This document shows, one piece after another, positions 7,948 to 15,508 of a stretch of DNA of 25,165 nucleotides (positions are counted from its first letter, which is position 1; each line of letters starts with the position of its first letter). The translations under genes and the position numbers were made by a program. The DNA lies in contig JACMMK010000003.1 in the NCBI GenBank assembly GCA_014379045.1, positions 1 through 25,165 of the forward strand. The letters are read 5' to 3'. The notes beneath the pieces are model-generated. The model worked only from the letters and a program-made list of their open reading frames with translations. It was not told the origin of the DNA and ran no database searches. Origin of the DNA: Burkholderiales bacterium (lineage in GTDB: Bacteria > Pseudomonadota > Gammaproteobacteria > Burkholderiales > CAIKXV01).

Positions 7948-8326
7948 TCGACACTCTGCGCGCAGCGTTCTCAGCTGACGTGCATCGATCGCACGTACGT
8001 CTCGCGTCGATGTGTTCCACGTCGGCCGGAGTCGGCACGACGCTCGACTGCGCCGGCGCACAGCCGAAGTCGGGGTCCACCACGCGCGCAAGCGCGTGTG
8101 CCGCACGCCGATGCACCCGAGCGCGCGTCACCCCTCGCCCCACGAGCGAGCGCATCTGATTCGACGCCGGTGCGCTCAAACGCGCGCGATGCAGTGCACG
8201 TCAAAGCCTCGGCTACTACCCGCGCAATCCGCGCTAACTGCACACGGCGACCGTGCGCTGCATCAACGCGCGCTCGGGCACCGATGCGTATCGTCCGCTC
8301 CAGTCGTCAACCCCTGGAGCAACACG
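7948..8326. other. Long non-coding gap with two small hairpins
   Basis: About 380 bases without a believable gene. Frames stay open only because of high GC, and none encodes a signal peptide or known motif. Two structures stand out. An inverted repeat ACGTGC/GCACGT (7978-7996, seven-base spacer) could be a protein site. A perfect 7-bp stem CACGCGC/GCGCGTG (8081-8098) is closed by a GCAA tetraloop, a GNRA-type loop. A GGAG ribosome site at 8316-8319 serves the next gene. Promoter hexamers could not be assigned. Confidence 0.4.
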
Positions 8327-9166
8327 ATGATTCGTGCAACACCGTCGCAAACCTTTTCGCCCCTCGCCACTTCGTTTTCGCCGCGCGCGTTGGCTCGTGC
8401 AGTAGCAGTCGCCGTCGGCGTCGCCTGCGCCGTGCCCGCTGCCGCCTCGTTCGTCCAGATCGGCCCCACGGGCCCAGGCGGATCGGTGACATCGATCGCC
8501 GGCGCCAAGTACCGTCTGGCGTCGACCAACTTCGACCAAAGCCTGGATGCAGGTGGCGGCACTTCCAGCTCAGCCAACTTCATCTCGGCCGAACTCGGCA
8601 ACGGGACAGCGCTGAACGGCCGCACGTATGCGTTCTCGTTTCAGAATATCGCGGGCGAAGGCCTCGTGTTCCGGATGAGCTCCGGCAATCAGATCAGCAC
8701 GCTCGCCTGGGGCAGCTTCGCCTTTTCGCAGATTACCCCGGGCACCGGCACCTCGGTGTCGGTGATCAACGGCGAGACGGTACCGTCTGCGTACAACGCG
8801 ATCAACCTTGCAGCGCGCGGCGGCACGGGCAGCGCGACGTCGTTCATGAGCTTCAGCGACCTGACATTCTCGAGTTCACTGGCGCAATTCGGTGCGTTCT
8901 CGAACGGCACCGCGACGACCGCCTCGGGGGTGATCGACCAATGGCTGGTCGCCGGCCCGGGGGTCAATCTCGCGTCGTTCAACTGGGCCCTGACCGGAAC
9001 GCTGAACGGATCGGGCGCTTCCAACGGTGGCGAGAATGTCCGCTTCGTGATGGATCTGAAGGACGTCGCCGTGGTCCCGGCACCCGCGACCCTGCCGCTG
9101 TTCGTGAGCGGACTGCTGCTGGCCGGAGCCTTTGCACGCCGCGTACGTCGGGTCGCGACCGCCTAG
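8327..9166 (+). CDS. Secreted PEP-CTERM protein, unrelated to its two neighbours
   Basis: A 279-residue protein. A long signal sequence (hydrophobic ALARAVAVAVGVACAVPAAA, cleavage near residue 40) is followed by a Gly/Ser/Thr/Asn-rich extracellular domain. The sorting tail is VPAPATLPLFVSGLLLAGAF with a RRVRRVATA basic end. The body (AKYRLASTNFDQSLDAGGG, YAFSFQNIAGEGLVFRM, VINGETVPSAYNAINLAARG) has the strand-rich look of choice-of-anchor PEP-CTERM proteins but no domain I can name. ATG 8327 has GGAG eight bases upstream and gives a clean signal peptide, although the frame is open further upstream. It shares sorting-tail type with 7110-7898 and 10737-11558 but not their body sequence. Confidence 0.8.
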   Translation: MIRATPSQTFSPLATSFSPRALARAVAVAVGVACAVPAAASFVQIGPTGPGGSVTSIAGAKYRLASTNFDQSLDAGGGTSSSANFISAELGNGTALNGRTYAFSFQNIAGEGLVFRMSSGNQISTLAWGSFAFSQITPGTGTSVSVINGETVPSAYNAINLAARGGTGSATSFMSFSDLTFSSSLAQFGAFSNGTATTASGVIDQWLVAGPGVNLASFNWALTGTLNGSGASNGGENVRFVMDLKDVAVVPAPATLPLFVSGLLLAGAFARRVRRVATA

Positions 9167-9227
9167 GCGGCTGTCGAAGCAGCTTCGGAGGACGCTCGGC
9201 GGCCCAGGGTCGAGCATTCCCGAAACT

Positions 9228-9276
9228 GTTACAAGCGGGTGTAACTCCGGGCCTGCAGCCTGTCGCTGCAGGTCCC
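9228..9276. terminator. Hairpins between convergent PEP-CTERM and DUF5996 genes
   Basis: Two stems lie in the 160-base convergent gap. The first is GTTACA/TGTAAC (9228-9245, six-base loop). The second is stronger: GGGCCTGCAG (9249-9258) against CTGCAGGTCCC (9266-9276), ten pairs with one bulged T. T-runs are poor on both sides, so this may be a weak bidirectional terminator or only an mRNA 3' structure. Confidence 0.4.
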
Positions 9277-9326
9277 GTCTCTCGGCGCTCGGCTTCACTC
9301 GCCGTCGCGTCGACGTCGAGGCTCGC

Positions 9327-10298
9327 TCAGGGCGCTCCACCGAGGGCACGCGGTCGACGCGCGACACCGAGCGCGCCGTCGAGCCCCGGATCCCAGCGGG
9401 CAAGCGTGGCCGCAGCGCGATAGGTCGTCTCCAGAAAACGCAGCAGCATCGCGTCGGGATCGGCGGCCGCGCGCACCGCATCGTAGGGCAGCACCCACTC
9501 GCCCATTGCCTCGACCCAGGTGGCTTCGGCCGGTTCGACACTGGCAACCGAGAAACCCTCGGGCCCCGGATAGGCATAGGAAAAGAACGCAGCATGCGGG
9601 TACGCCGCGTTGCCCGGCCAAAACCCCGCGCTGCTCACTTCGTGCGAATACGCCTCGCGGGTGACCGTATCCGCTAACCCGGGAATGCCGCCCGGGTGCA
9701 GCGGTGCTGTGCGACCCGAGAAGCGGGTTACCGCGAGGTCGAAACTGCCCCAGAAGAAATGCACCGGACTCGCCTTGCCGAGAAACGAGGTGCGGAAGAG
9801 GCGAAAGACGCGGTCGACCTGCACCAGCGTATGCCAGAACGCGCGCGCGGCGGACGCATCGTAGGCGGCATGCAGCTCGTCGTCCGGGAAGCGGATCGGT
9901 TCGGGCACTTCGTTCGGCGTCAGGTCGATCGTCACCTCGACCCCGGCTCTGGCGAGTTCGGCCATCACGCGCCGGTAGAACGTGGCGACCGACATCGGTT
10001 CGAGCGCGAACCCGCCGTCGAAGCCTTCCGAGGTACGTACGCTCAACCGGTGCCGGACAAAGTCGAAATCGATCTCGAGCACGCGCGCACCCGCATGGAC
10101 CGCAGAGGTGCCGAGCCCGTGCACGTTGACATACAACGGCACGTGCCAACCGTGATTCAGCCACGGCGACAGCGCAAGGCGGACCTTGCCGACGATCTGC
10201 GTCCATAGCTGTAGCGTCGCCGCCGTGTCGCGCCACTCGAGATATTCGAGCGCAGGCCAGGTCGACGTAGCGCGCGGCTGCGTTGTCGTGCTCACCAT
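9327..10298 (-). CDS. DUF5996 family protein
   Basis: A 323-residue cytoplasmic protein without signal peptide or membrane helix. It matches the DUF5996 family as I recognise it. The cues are TWPALEYLEWRDTAATLQLWTQIVGKVRLAL near the start, then GWHVPLYVNVHGLGTSA, LEIDFDFVRHRLSV, HFFWGSFDLAVTRFSGR, and SHEVSSAGFWPGN, AFFSYAYPGPEGF and EWVLPYDAVR in the C-terminal half. The conserved W, H and acidic residues suggest an enzyme or ligand-binding fold, but no function is known. ATG 10298 is preceded by a strong GGAGGAGG ribosome site. The gene stands alone on the minus strand between PEP-CTERM genes, and nothing in the sequence links it to protein sorting. Confidence 0.75.
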   Translation of the reverse strand: MVSTTTQPRATSTWPALEYLEWRDTAATLQLWTQIVGKVRLALSPWLNHGWHVPLYVNVHGLGTSAVHAGARVLEIDFDFVRHRLSVRTSEGFDGGFALEPMSVATFYRRVMAELARAGVEVTIDLTPNEVPEPIRFPDDELHAAYDASAARAFWHTLVQVDRVFRLFRTSFLGKASPVHFFWGSFDLAVTRFSGRTAPLHPGGIPGLADTVTREAYSHEVSSAGFWPGNAAYPHAAFFSYAYPGPEGFSVASVEPAEATWVEAMGEWVLPYDAVRAAADPDAMLLRFLETTYRAAATLARWDPGLDGALGVARRPRALGGAP

Positions 10299-10736
10299 CC
10301 GCCTCCTCCGTCCAGATCAAAAGACGCTCAGGGACGATGCGAGAGCCCGACTCGGCTACGTTGATCCCGTCCCTAACAGGTCACGTGCCCCTCGCCGCGG
10401 GCCTCGCGTGCTCAGGGTCCTGCTCCTGCATTGCTGCGCGCATGCGCGTCGGGGCGCACGAAACAACAGTGTCAGCACCGACGCATGCGCAATCCTAACG
10501 GCTTCTCGACACCCTGGCCACCGATCGTGGCATCCGGCTACAGTACCGCACGCAGGCGCCTGGAAGGGCGTCAGCGCATCCTGTCAGCGCATCCTCAGAC
10601 GCGTCACAAAGGTCCAGTACGCTTGCGTTCCGCATTTCGTTTGCGGTCTGCGTGCGCGGCGGAAACACCAGGTTGCGATGCGCTCTCGACCTGGCCCGGC
10701 AGCCAGGCCCCTTTGGTTTCAACGTAAGGAGTGTCC
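10299..10736. other. Divergent intergenic region before PEP-CTERM paralog 2
   Basis: These 438 bases separate DUF5996 (-) from the second paralog (+). They hold a 13-bp tandem repeat (10570-10595), a hairpin CCTGGC/GCCAGG (10690-10707) in the presumed leader, and a TAAGGAG ribosome site at 10725-10731. Open frames here have no motifs or codon pattern of real genes. Confidence 0.4.
10570..10595. repeat. 13-bp perfect tandem duplication
   Basis: GTCAGCGCATCCT occurs twice head to tail (10570-10582 and 10583-10595), about 140 bases upstream of the paralog 2 start. It may be a slippage product or a pair of regulator half-sites; no copy was noticed before paralog 1. Confidence 0.7.
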
Positions 10737-11558
10737 ATGAAGTCGCTTGTACGTTTTAACCGGACCGTCGCAGCAATGTCGTTCGTGTGCGTGGCACTCG
10801 TAGTGCCTTCAGCTCGGGTTACTGCCGGGACGCTGTTCGTCAGCGGCGACACCAACATCATCCAGCCGCTCACCGGTGCCAACAGCTTCCCGATCTCCGC
10901 TGGCAACCAGCAGTTCTTCCAGAACGTACTTCAGGGTGCGACCCAAGTCCGGCTACTCAACCGGCTGCTCCCGAGCCAGGTGAACGTTCTGGAGTCCTAC
11001 TTCGACTCGCTGCCAGGCGTGAATGCAACCGTATTCTCCGGCTTCGTGTCGCCCCTGGCACTGGCGGGAACCGGCCTGTTCGTCGCCGTGCTCCCCGACA
11101 ATGCTTTCACGCCAGGCGAGATCGCCGCGTTGAGCGGTTATCTCCAGAATGGAAGCAACATCATGTTCCTCGGCGACAACGCCTCGGCGCCATCCGACGC
11201 CGGCAACGCCGCGATCAACGCGGCACTGACGGCACTCGGCAGTTCGATGACGCTCGTACCGGGTAGCCTGGACGATGGTTCAGTGGCGAATGCGATGGGT
11301 AGCCAGATCGCGAACGATCCGTTTACAGCCGGCGTGACCAGCTTCCGATACGTTTCGACTTCGTCGGTCACTGGCGGGACGCCGTTGTTCTTCACGACTG
11401 GCGGCGCGGGAGGTGGCTTGACCATCGGCGCACCGGCATTCGTCGCCTACGAATCCTTCGGTACTACGGTAGTGCCGCTGCCGGCGAGCTGGGGACTGTT
11501 CGCGCTCGGTATTGCCGCGATCGGTGCCTTGCGGCGCCGCGCCGCCCCTGCGGTCTGA
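10737..11558 (+). CDS. Secreted PEP-CTERM (VPLPA-type) protein, paralog 2
   Basis: A 273-residue protein homologous over its whole length to the product of 7110-7898. Shared blocks include FFQNVLQGATQV, a SYFDSLPGVNATVFSGFVS block, LFVAVLPDNAFTPGEI, NIMFLGDNA and NAAINAALTALGSSM, then the tail VPLPASWGLFALGIAAIGAL with a RRRAAPAV end. A signal peptide opens it, with cleavage likely after the TAG near residue 31. The C-terminus shows the three-part PEP-CTERM layout. ATG 10737 is chosen because TAAGGAG ends five bases upstream; a GTG at 10731 overlaps that ribosome site. The two paralogs flank an unrelated PEP-CTERM gene and DUF5996, so the duplication has since been split. The gene ends 12 bases before the convergent flavoprotein stop. 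Confidence 0.85.
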   Translation: MKSLVRFNRTVAAMSFVCVALVVPSARVTAGTLFVSGDTNIIQPLTGANSFPISAGNQQFFQNVLQGATQVRLLNRLLPSQVNVLESYFDSLPGVNATVFSGFVSPLALAGTGLFVAVLPDNAFTPGEIAALSGYLQNGSNIMFLGDNASAPSDAGNAAINAALTALGSSMTLVPGSLDDGSVANAMGSQIANDPFTAGVTSFRYVSTSSVTGGTPLFFTTGGAGGGLTIGAPAFVAYESFGTTVVPLPASWGLFALGIAAIGALRRRAAPAV

Positions 11559-11570
11559 CCGCGACCCGAC

Positions 11571-13313
11571 CTACCTGAGCAACGTCTCGCCCGGCTTCAC
11601 CCGGTTGAACACCACCGGCCGGGTGCCGTAGTCGAAGCGTGCGCCGTCGCAGCGCACCGTCGTGAAACGCGAGTTCTCGAGATCGCGCACTTCCGGAAAG
11701 TCGTTCCGGTAGTGCGCGCCGCGTGAATCCTCACGCTGCTCAGCCGCACCGCGGATCGCCTGGCTGACCAGCACGAGGTTCTTAAGATTGAGCCAGTCGT
11801 GCCAGGTGAGATTGAACGCGCGCTGCCCGTCGGCGACGCCGGTGGCATCGAGGCGGGCATCGAGTTCCTCCAGCGCAGCGTTCGCACGTGCGAGGCTCGA
11901 CGCGTCGCGAAAGATCCCGACGTCGTCCCACATCAGGTCGTGCAGCTGGGTGCGAATCGTGGACAACCCGGTCGCCGCGGCGTTCCTGCCACTCGCGCTG
12001 CCCTTGCCTGCCGCGACGAACGGCCGCAACACGCGCGCCGCGCCTTCCGCCAGCGCCTCGTCGTCGGGCTCGTAGAACACGCCGCTCTTCGCCACCCAGG
12101 CACCCATCGTGTCGCCGGCAATGCCGCCGTACACCGTCGAGTTCGCCACGCCGTTGCCGCCGAGACGGTTCGCACCGTGCACGCCGCCGGTGTCTTCGCC
12201 GGCGGCGAACAGGCCGGCGAGATCGGTCGAGCAGTCGGGACGGAATACGACCCCACCCATCATGTAGTGCGCTGTCGGCACCACCTCGACCAGCCCGGCG
12301 ACGAGGTCGAAGCCGCAGTCGGCGCAACGCTCGACCATGCCCTTGAACTCCTTCTTCACCATCACCGGGTCGAGGTGGCGCATCGTGATGTAGACACCGC
12401 CGTTCGGACCGACGTTGCCTTTCAGCATCTGGTCGTACATGCCGCGGCTGACGATGTCGCGCGTCGCGCGTTCGTTGCGCGCGTCGTACTCATGCATGAA
12501 GCGCTCACCCTGCCCGTTCAGCAGGTAGCCCCCGACCCCGCGCAGACCCTCCTCGATGATGGTGCCGGTGATCCGGGTGCCGCTGCCGGCGACCAGCCCG
12601 GTCGGGTGGAACTGCACCATCTCCATGTCGCGCAGCGTGAGACCGGCGCGCAACGCCATCGCCATGCCGTCGCAGCTCTTGTCGCCCGAGGGCGTGTGGT
12701 ACTTGTACATCGTCGGGCCGCCGCCGGTCGCGAGCAACACCGCCTGCGCCTGCACGAACACGAGTTCGCCGCTGCGGATGTCGATCATCAGCACGCCGGC
12801 GATCGCATCGCCTTTGCGGTTCTTCACGAGTTCGATCGCGCGGTGCTCCTCGAGCCGCGCAATGCCGCGCGCCCAGGTCTGCTCGGCGAGGCGGTTGATG
12901 ATCTCGATGCCGGTCAGGTCGCCCTTGTGCACGGTGCGATCGAAGGTCTGACCCGCGAACGCCTTCTGATGCACGGTGCCGTCGGGGTTGCGATCGAAGA
13001 AGCACCCGAGCTCGTTCTCGAGTTCGTGGATGCGCTCGATCGCGACCTCGACCAGCTGCCACGCGAGGTCCTGATCGGGCAGCCACTTGCCGCCTTCGAT
13101 CGTGTCCATGAAGTGGCGCTCGACCGAATCTTCCTTGGCCAGCGCGACGTTGTAGCCCCCCTGAACCATCCGCGTGCAGCCGGACTTGCCGAGCAGGCCT
13201 TTCACCGCCACCGTAATCGCGGCGTGCGGGTTCGTCTGGTGTGCGTGCAGTGCTGCGAACAGGCCGGCACCGCCGGAGCCGAGAATCAGGATGTCGGTCT
13301 TGATACGTCGCAT
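11571..13313 (-). CDS. SDH/fumarate-reductase-type flavoprotein subunit, non-covalent FAD type
   Basis: A 580-residue flavoprotein. The dinucleotide-binding ILGSGGAGLFAALHA is at residues 10-24. The dicarboxylate site is complete: H236 in QFHPTG, R285 in ATRDIVSR, H349 in TAHYMMGG and R383 in GANRLGGNG. Two points differ from housekeeping SdhA. The histidine that links FAD covalently (S-H-T in SdhA) is C46 in SGCTRMVQGG. The active-site segment reads TGTIIEEGLRGVGG, where SdhA/FrdA has TEG-RGEGG, with several extra residues before it. FAD is therefore probably bound non-covalently and the substrate may not be plain succinate. Start ATG 13313 lies two bases after the fumarase beta stop. It is the last gene of the operon, 4 kb from its iron-sulfur partner. 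It could oxidise or reduce a substituted C4 acid. Confidence 0.85.
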   Translation of the reverse strand: MRRIKTDILILGSGGAGLFAALHAHQTNPHAAITVAVKGLLGKSGCTRMVQGGYNVALAKEDSVERHFMDTIEGGKWLPDQDLAWQLVEVAIERIHELENELGCFFDRNPDGTVHQKAFAGQTFDRTVHKGDLTGIEIINRLAEQTWARGIARLEEHRAIELVKNRKGDAIAGVLMIDIRSGELVFVQAQAVLLATGGGPTMYKYHTPSGDKSCDGMAMALRAGLTLRDMEMVQFHPTGLVAGSGTRITGTIIEEGLRGVGGYLLNGQGERFMHEYDARNERATRDIVSRGMYDQMLKGNVGPNGGVYITMRHLDPVMVKKEFKGMVERCADCGFDLVAGLVEVVPTAHYMMGGVVFRPDCSTDLAGLFAAGEDTGGVHGANRLGGNGVANSTVYGGIAGDTMGAWVAKSGVFYEPDDEALAEGAARVLRPFVAAGKGSASGRNAAATGLSTIRTQLHDLMWDDVGIFRDASSLARANAALEELDARLDATGVADGQRAFNLTWHDWLNLKNLVLVSQAIRGAAEQREDSRGAHYRNDFPEVRDLENSRFTTVRCDGARFDYGTRPVVFNRVKPGETLLR

Positions 13314-13315
13314 GG

Positions 13316-13939
13316 CTATCGGGCGGCCTGGGCCTTGACGCCGAGCGAGGCGAGCACCGCCGCGCGCCGATCGCGCGCCTGCGCATTCACCTCGGTGTAG
13401 AGACTGCCGCCGTGACTGTCCATCCCGACCAGCAGCGGGCCGAAACCCTTGATGCGGAACTTCCACAGCGATTCGGGGTTCAGATCGTGCAGGTCGACGT
13501 CCTCGATCTGCTCGATCCACGTCGTCTCGAGCGCGGCGGTGCCGCCGATGATAGCGACGTAGACCCCGCCCAGATCACGGAAGGCATCGAGCGAGCCCTG
13601 CCGCAGTCCGCCCTTGCCGATGATCATCCGTACCCCGTACTGCTCCATCAGCGGACGGGTGAAGCGCTCCATCCGATCGGAGGTCGTGGTGCCGACACAC
13701 ACCGGTTCGTAGCCCACCGGCGTCGCCGCAGTCTCGCCGACCCAGCGCACGTTCGGCGCGGTGTGAATGACCGCGTGGCCGGTCAGATCGAATTTCGTCT
13801 TCCGCCCGTGATCGAACATGTGGATCTGGGTCGCGTCGCGAATGCCGTAAAGCGTGTCGTGCAGGGTGACCGTGTCGTTCACCCGCAGTTGCCGCGCCTG
13901 TGCCTCGGTCATCGGCATGGAAAACTCGTGGTGCGCCAT
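13316..13939 (-). CDS. Class I fumarase/tartrate dehydratase-type hydro-lyase, beta subunit
   Basis: A 207-residue protein matching the C-terminal (beta) domain of iron-sulfur fumarases and TtdB. It contains LRVNDTVTLHDTLYGIRDATQ, the GTTTSDRME substrate loop, IGKGGLRQGSL, GGTAALETTWIEQIEDVDL and FGPLLVGMDSHGGSLY. With the alpha subunit (14522-15397) it should form a two-subunit [4Fe-4S] hydro-lyase that adds or removes water across a C4 dicarboxylate. ATG 13939 overlaps the stop of the preceding chalcone-isomerase-like gene (TGATG), which suggests translational coupling; a GTG one codon earlier is possible. Substrate (fumarate/malate, tartrate, or a substituted analogue) cannot be fixed from these motifs. 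Confidence 0.88.
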   Translation of the reverse strand: MAHHEFSMPMTEAQARQLRVNDTVTLHDTLYGIRDATQIHMFDHGRKTKFDLTGHAVIHTAPNVRWVGETAATPVGYEPVCVGTTTSDRMERFTRPLMEQYGVRMIIGKGGLRQGSLDAFRDLGGVYVAIIGGTAALETTWIEQIEDVDLHDLNPESLWKFRIKGFGPLLVGMDSHGGSLYTEVNAQARDRRAAVLASLGVKAQAAR

Positions 13940-14517
13940 CACAGCCCCTTGCCGAGCATGCCCTGCTTCAGATTGTCGCTGACCGGACGCGCGCCGAGCC
14001 AGATGCGCATCAGCGCGCGATAGAAGTCTTCGCCGGCGATCGGCTCACCGCGCGCCTTGCCGTCGACGACGATACGGGTGCCGACTTTCGGCACCCAGTC
14101 GAGCGCGATGCGCGTACCGCGGCCGACCTTGCCGATATCCTGCATCACGCGGTCGAGCGCGACCATCCGCGGCTTGAACTTCTCGACTTCTGCCGCCGTA
14201 TGGTTCTCGACGATACCTTCACTCAGCGCCGTGGAAAGTTGCGCCGCAGTGATCTCTCGCAGTACATCGAGCCGGATCCGCTTCGGCCCGTCGCTGTCGA
14301 TCGCGGCTTCGGCAGTGCGGCTGCGTTCGGACAGGTAGAGGCCGATCGCGTAGACCTGAAACCCGTACAGACGGTGCAGCGCCACGCCATTCAGTTGCAT
14401 CTCGCCGGCGGCATCGCCGCCCTTGACGACCGAATCGAATTGCACGCCGCCCATCTCGGCCGCGGACAAAGGCTGCGCCAGCGCGCAGAGCAGGATCACG
14501 AGCAGCCGTCGCATCAT
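13939..14517 (-). CDS. Secreted chalcone-isomerase-like protein
   Basis: A 192-residue protein. A signal peptide (MMRRLLVILLCALAQPLSAA, cleaved near residue 20) precedes a chalcone isomerase-like domain: GVALHRLYGFQVYAIGLYL, RIRLDVLREITAAQLSTAL, VGRGTRIALDWVPKVGTRI and FYRALMRIWLGARPVSDNLKQGML. Bacterial members of this family are exported and of unknown role. They are thought to bind fatty acids or other small ligands and often sit with envelope proteins. ATG 14517 (ATG 14514 is equally possible) follows the fumarase alpha stop by four bases. Its stop overlaps the fumarase beta start. A periplasmic protein wedged between two subunits of a cytoplasmic enzyme is unusual and implies co-selection with the pathway substrate. 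Confidence 0.82.
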   Translation of the reverse strand: MMRRLLVILLCALAQPLSAAEMGGVQFDSVVKGGDAAGEMQLNGVALHRLYGFQVYAIGLYLSERSRTAEAAIDSDGPKRIRLDVLREITAAQLSTALSEGIVENHTAAEVEKFKPRMVALDRVMQDIGKVGRGTRIALDWVPKVGTRIVVDGKARGEPIAGEDFYRALMRIWLGARPVSDNLKQGMLGKGL

Positions 14518-14521
14518 AGCG

Positions 14522-15397
14522 TCAGAATCCGTAAGCGAGTCCGTGCGGCGTCCAGGTCGCCCTGGCACGCCGAGCAGAGTGGCATTGCATGTTCACCGAC
14601 ACCGGGTTCATCGTGATGTGCGTGGCGGCGACTTCGATATGCACGGCGAACGACGTCGCGTCGCCGCCGAGCCCCTGCGGCCCGACCCCGAGCTGGTTCA
14701 CCGCCGTCGTCAGCTGTATCTCAAGCGCCGCACCTTCAGCGTCGCTGCAGCGACTGCCCAGCGGTCGGGTCGCGGCCACCTTCGCCAGATGGACACACAG
14801 GTCGCCGGTGCCGCCGATGCCGACGCCGACGATCGTCGGCGGGCAGGTCTTGCCCCCGGCGTTCAATACGCAGTCGATGACGAAGGTCTTGATCGCATCG
14901 ACGCCATCGGCCGGGATCGCCATGTGCAGCCAGGTATTGTTCTCCGACCCGCTGCCCTTCGGAATCATCTCGATCGACAGGTGATCGGCGGCGTCGACGA
15001 AGTCGATGTTGATCACCGGTACCTGCGCGCCGCACGAAGTCTGCTCGTTCTTGCGCGTGACCGGGTGCACGACCGACGAGCGCAGCGGGTATTCGCGCGT
15101 CGCGCGCTCGCACCCGGTGCGGATCGACTGCTTGAGCGCGAAGCCGTCGAGCGTCACGTTGCGGCCGATCGCGACGTTGTAGATCGGGAGCCCAGTATCC
15201 TGGCACAGCAGATTGTCGGTCGATTCGGCCACCGTGATATTGCGGATCATCGTCGCCAGCACCGACTGGCCGGTCGCATTCGTCTCGCGGGCGACCAGCC
15301 CCTGGAAACCTTCCTTGATGTCCGGCGGCAGGACCTTGAGTGCGCGGATGTACAGTTCCTTCGAGGCGTCCTCGACCTGCTTCAAATCGATCTGCAT
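14522..15397 (-). CDS. Class I fumarase/tartrate dehydratase-type hydro-lyase, alpha subunit
   Basis: A 291-residue protein matching the N-terminal (alpha) half of iron-sulfur fumarases and TtdA. Likely [4Fe-4S] ligands are C65 in LLCQDTG, C185 in GGKTCPPTIVGVGIGG and C272 in MQCHSARRA. KGSGSEN at 147-153 is the usual substrate-side loop. The end ITMNPVSVNMQC is also typical. ATG 15397 is preceded by GGAGGGG and starts the conserved MQIDLKQVEDASKELYIRAL; the frame is open upstream but without homology. The partner beta subunit is encoded after one intervening gene. A housekeeping fumarase probably exists elsewhere, so this copy may be pathway-specific (inference). Confidence 0.88.
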   Translation of the reverse strand: MQIDLKQVEDASKELYIRALKVLPPDIKEGFQGLVARETNATGQSVLATMIRNITVAESTDNLLCQDTGLPIYNVAIGRNVTLDGFALKQSIRTGCERATREYPLRSSVVHPVTRKNEQTSCGAQVPVINIDFVDAADHLSIEMIPKGSGSENNTWLHMAIPADGVDAIKTFVIDCVLNAGGKTCPPTIVGVGIGGTGDLCVHLAKVAATRPLGSRCSDAEGAALEIQLTTAVNQLGVGPQGLGGDATSFAVHIEVAATHITMNPVSVNMQCHSARRARATWTPHGLAYGF

Positions 15398-15451
15398 CCC
15401 ACCCCTCCGATCACGACCCCGGCTGGCGCTACGATAGCGGTACCGTGTCCG

Positions 15452-15508
15452 GGTCGTCGGTCGCCGACCTCTGTCGACGACCGCCGCCGGCAATCTCGAC
15501 CGACGACC
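15452..15508 (-). promoter_or_regulatory. Nested inverted repeats with two alternative pairings
   Basis: In the 111-base gap between the Bug gene and fumarase alpha, GGTCGTCGGTCG (15452-15463) is the exact complement of CGACCGACGACC (15497-15508), which abuts the Bug stop codon. Its first eight bases also pair perfectly with CGACGACC at 15475-15482. The two pairings exclude each other. No T-run follows, so this is more likely an mRNA processing or stability element, or an attenuator-like switch, than a terminator. Confidence 0.45.

Noticed and set aside
7714..9423. 569-residue plus-strand frame overlapping two PEP-CTERM genes
   Set aside because: It runs through a terminator and two signal-peptide genes in another frame; composition is Arg-rich noise.
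10690..10707. CCTGGC/GCCAGG hairpin as a riboswitch or sigma-54 site before paralog 2
   Set aside because: TGGC is present but the -12 TTGC is absent at the right spacing, and a 6-bp stem is too little for a riboswitch call.
11799..13400. 533-residue plus-strand frame antisense to the flavoprotein
   Set aside because: No motif; the flavoprotein on the other strand has complete FAD and substrate signatures.
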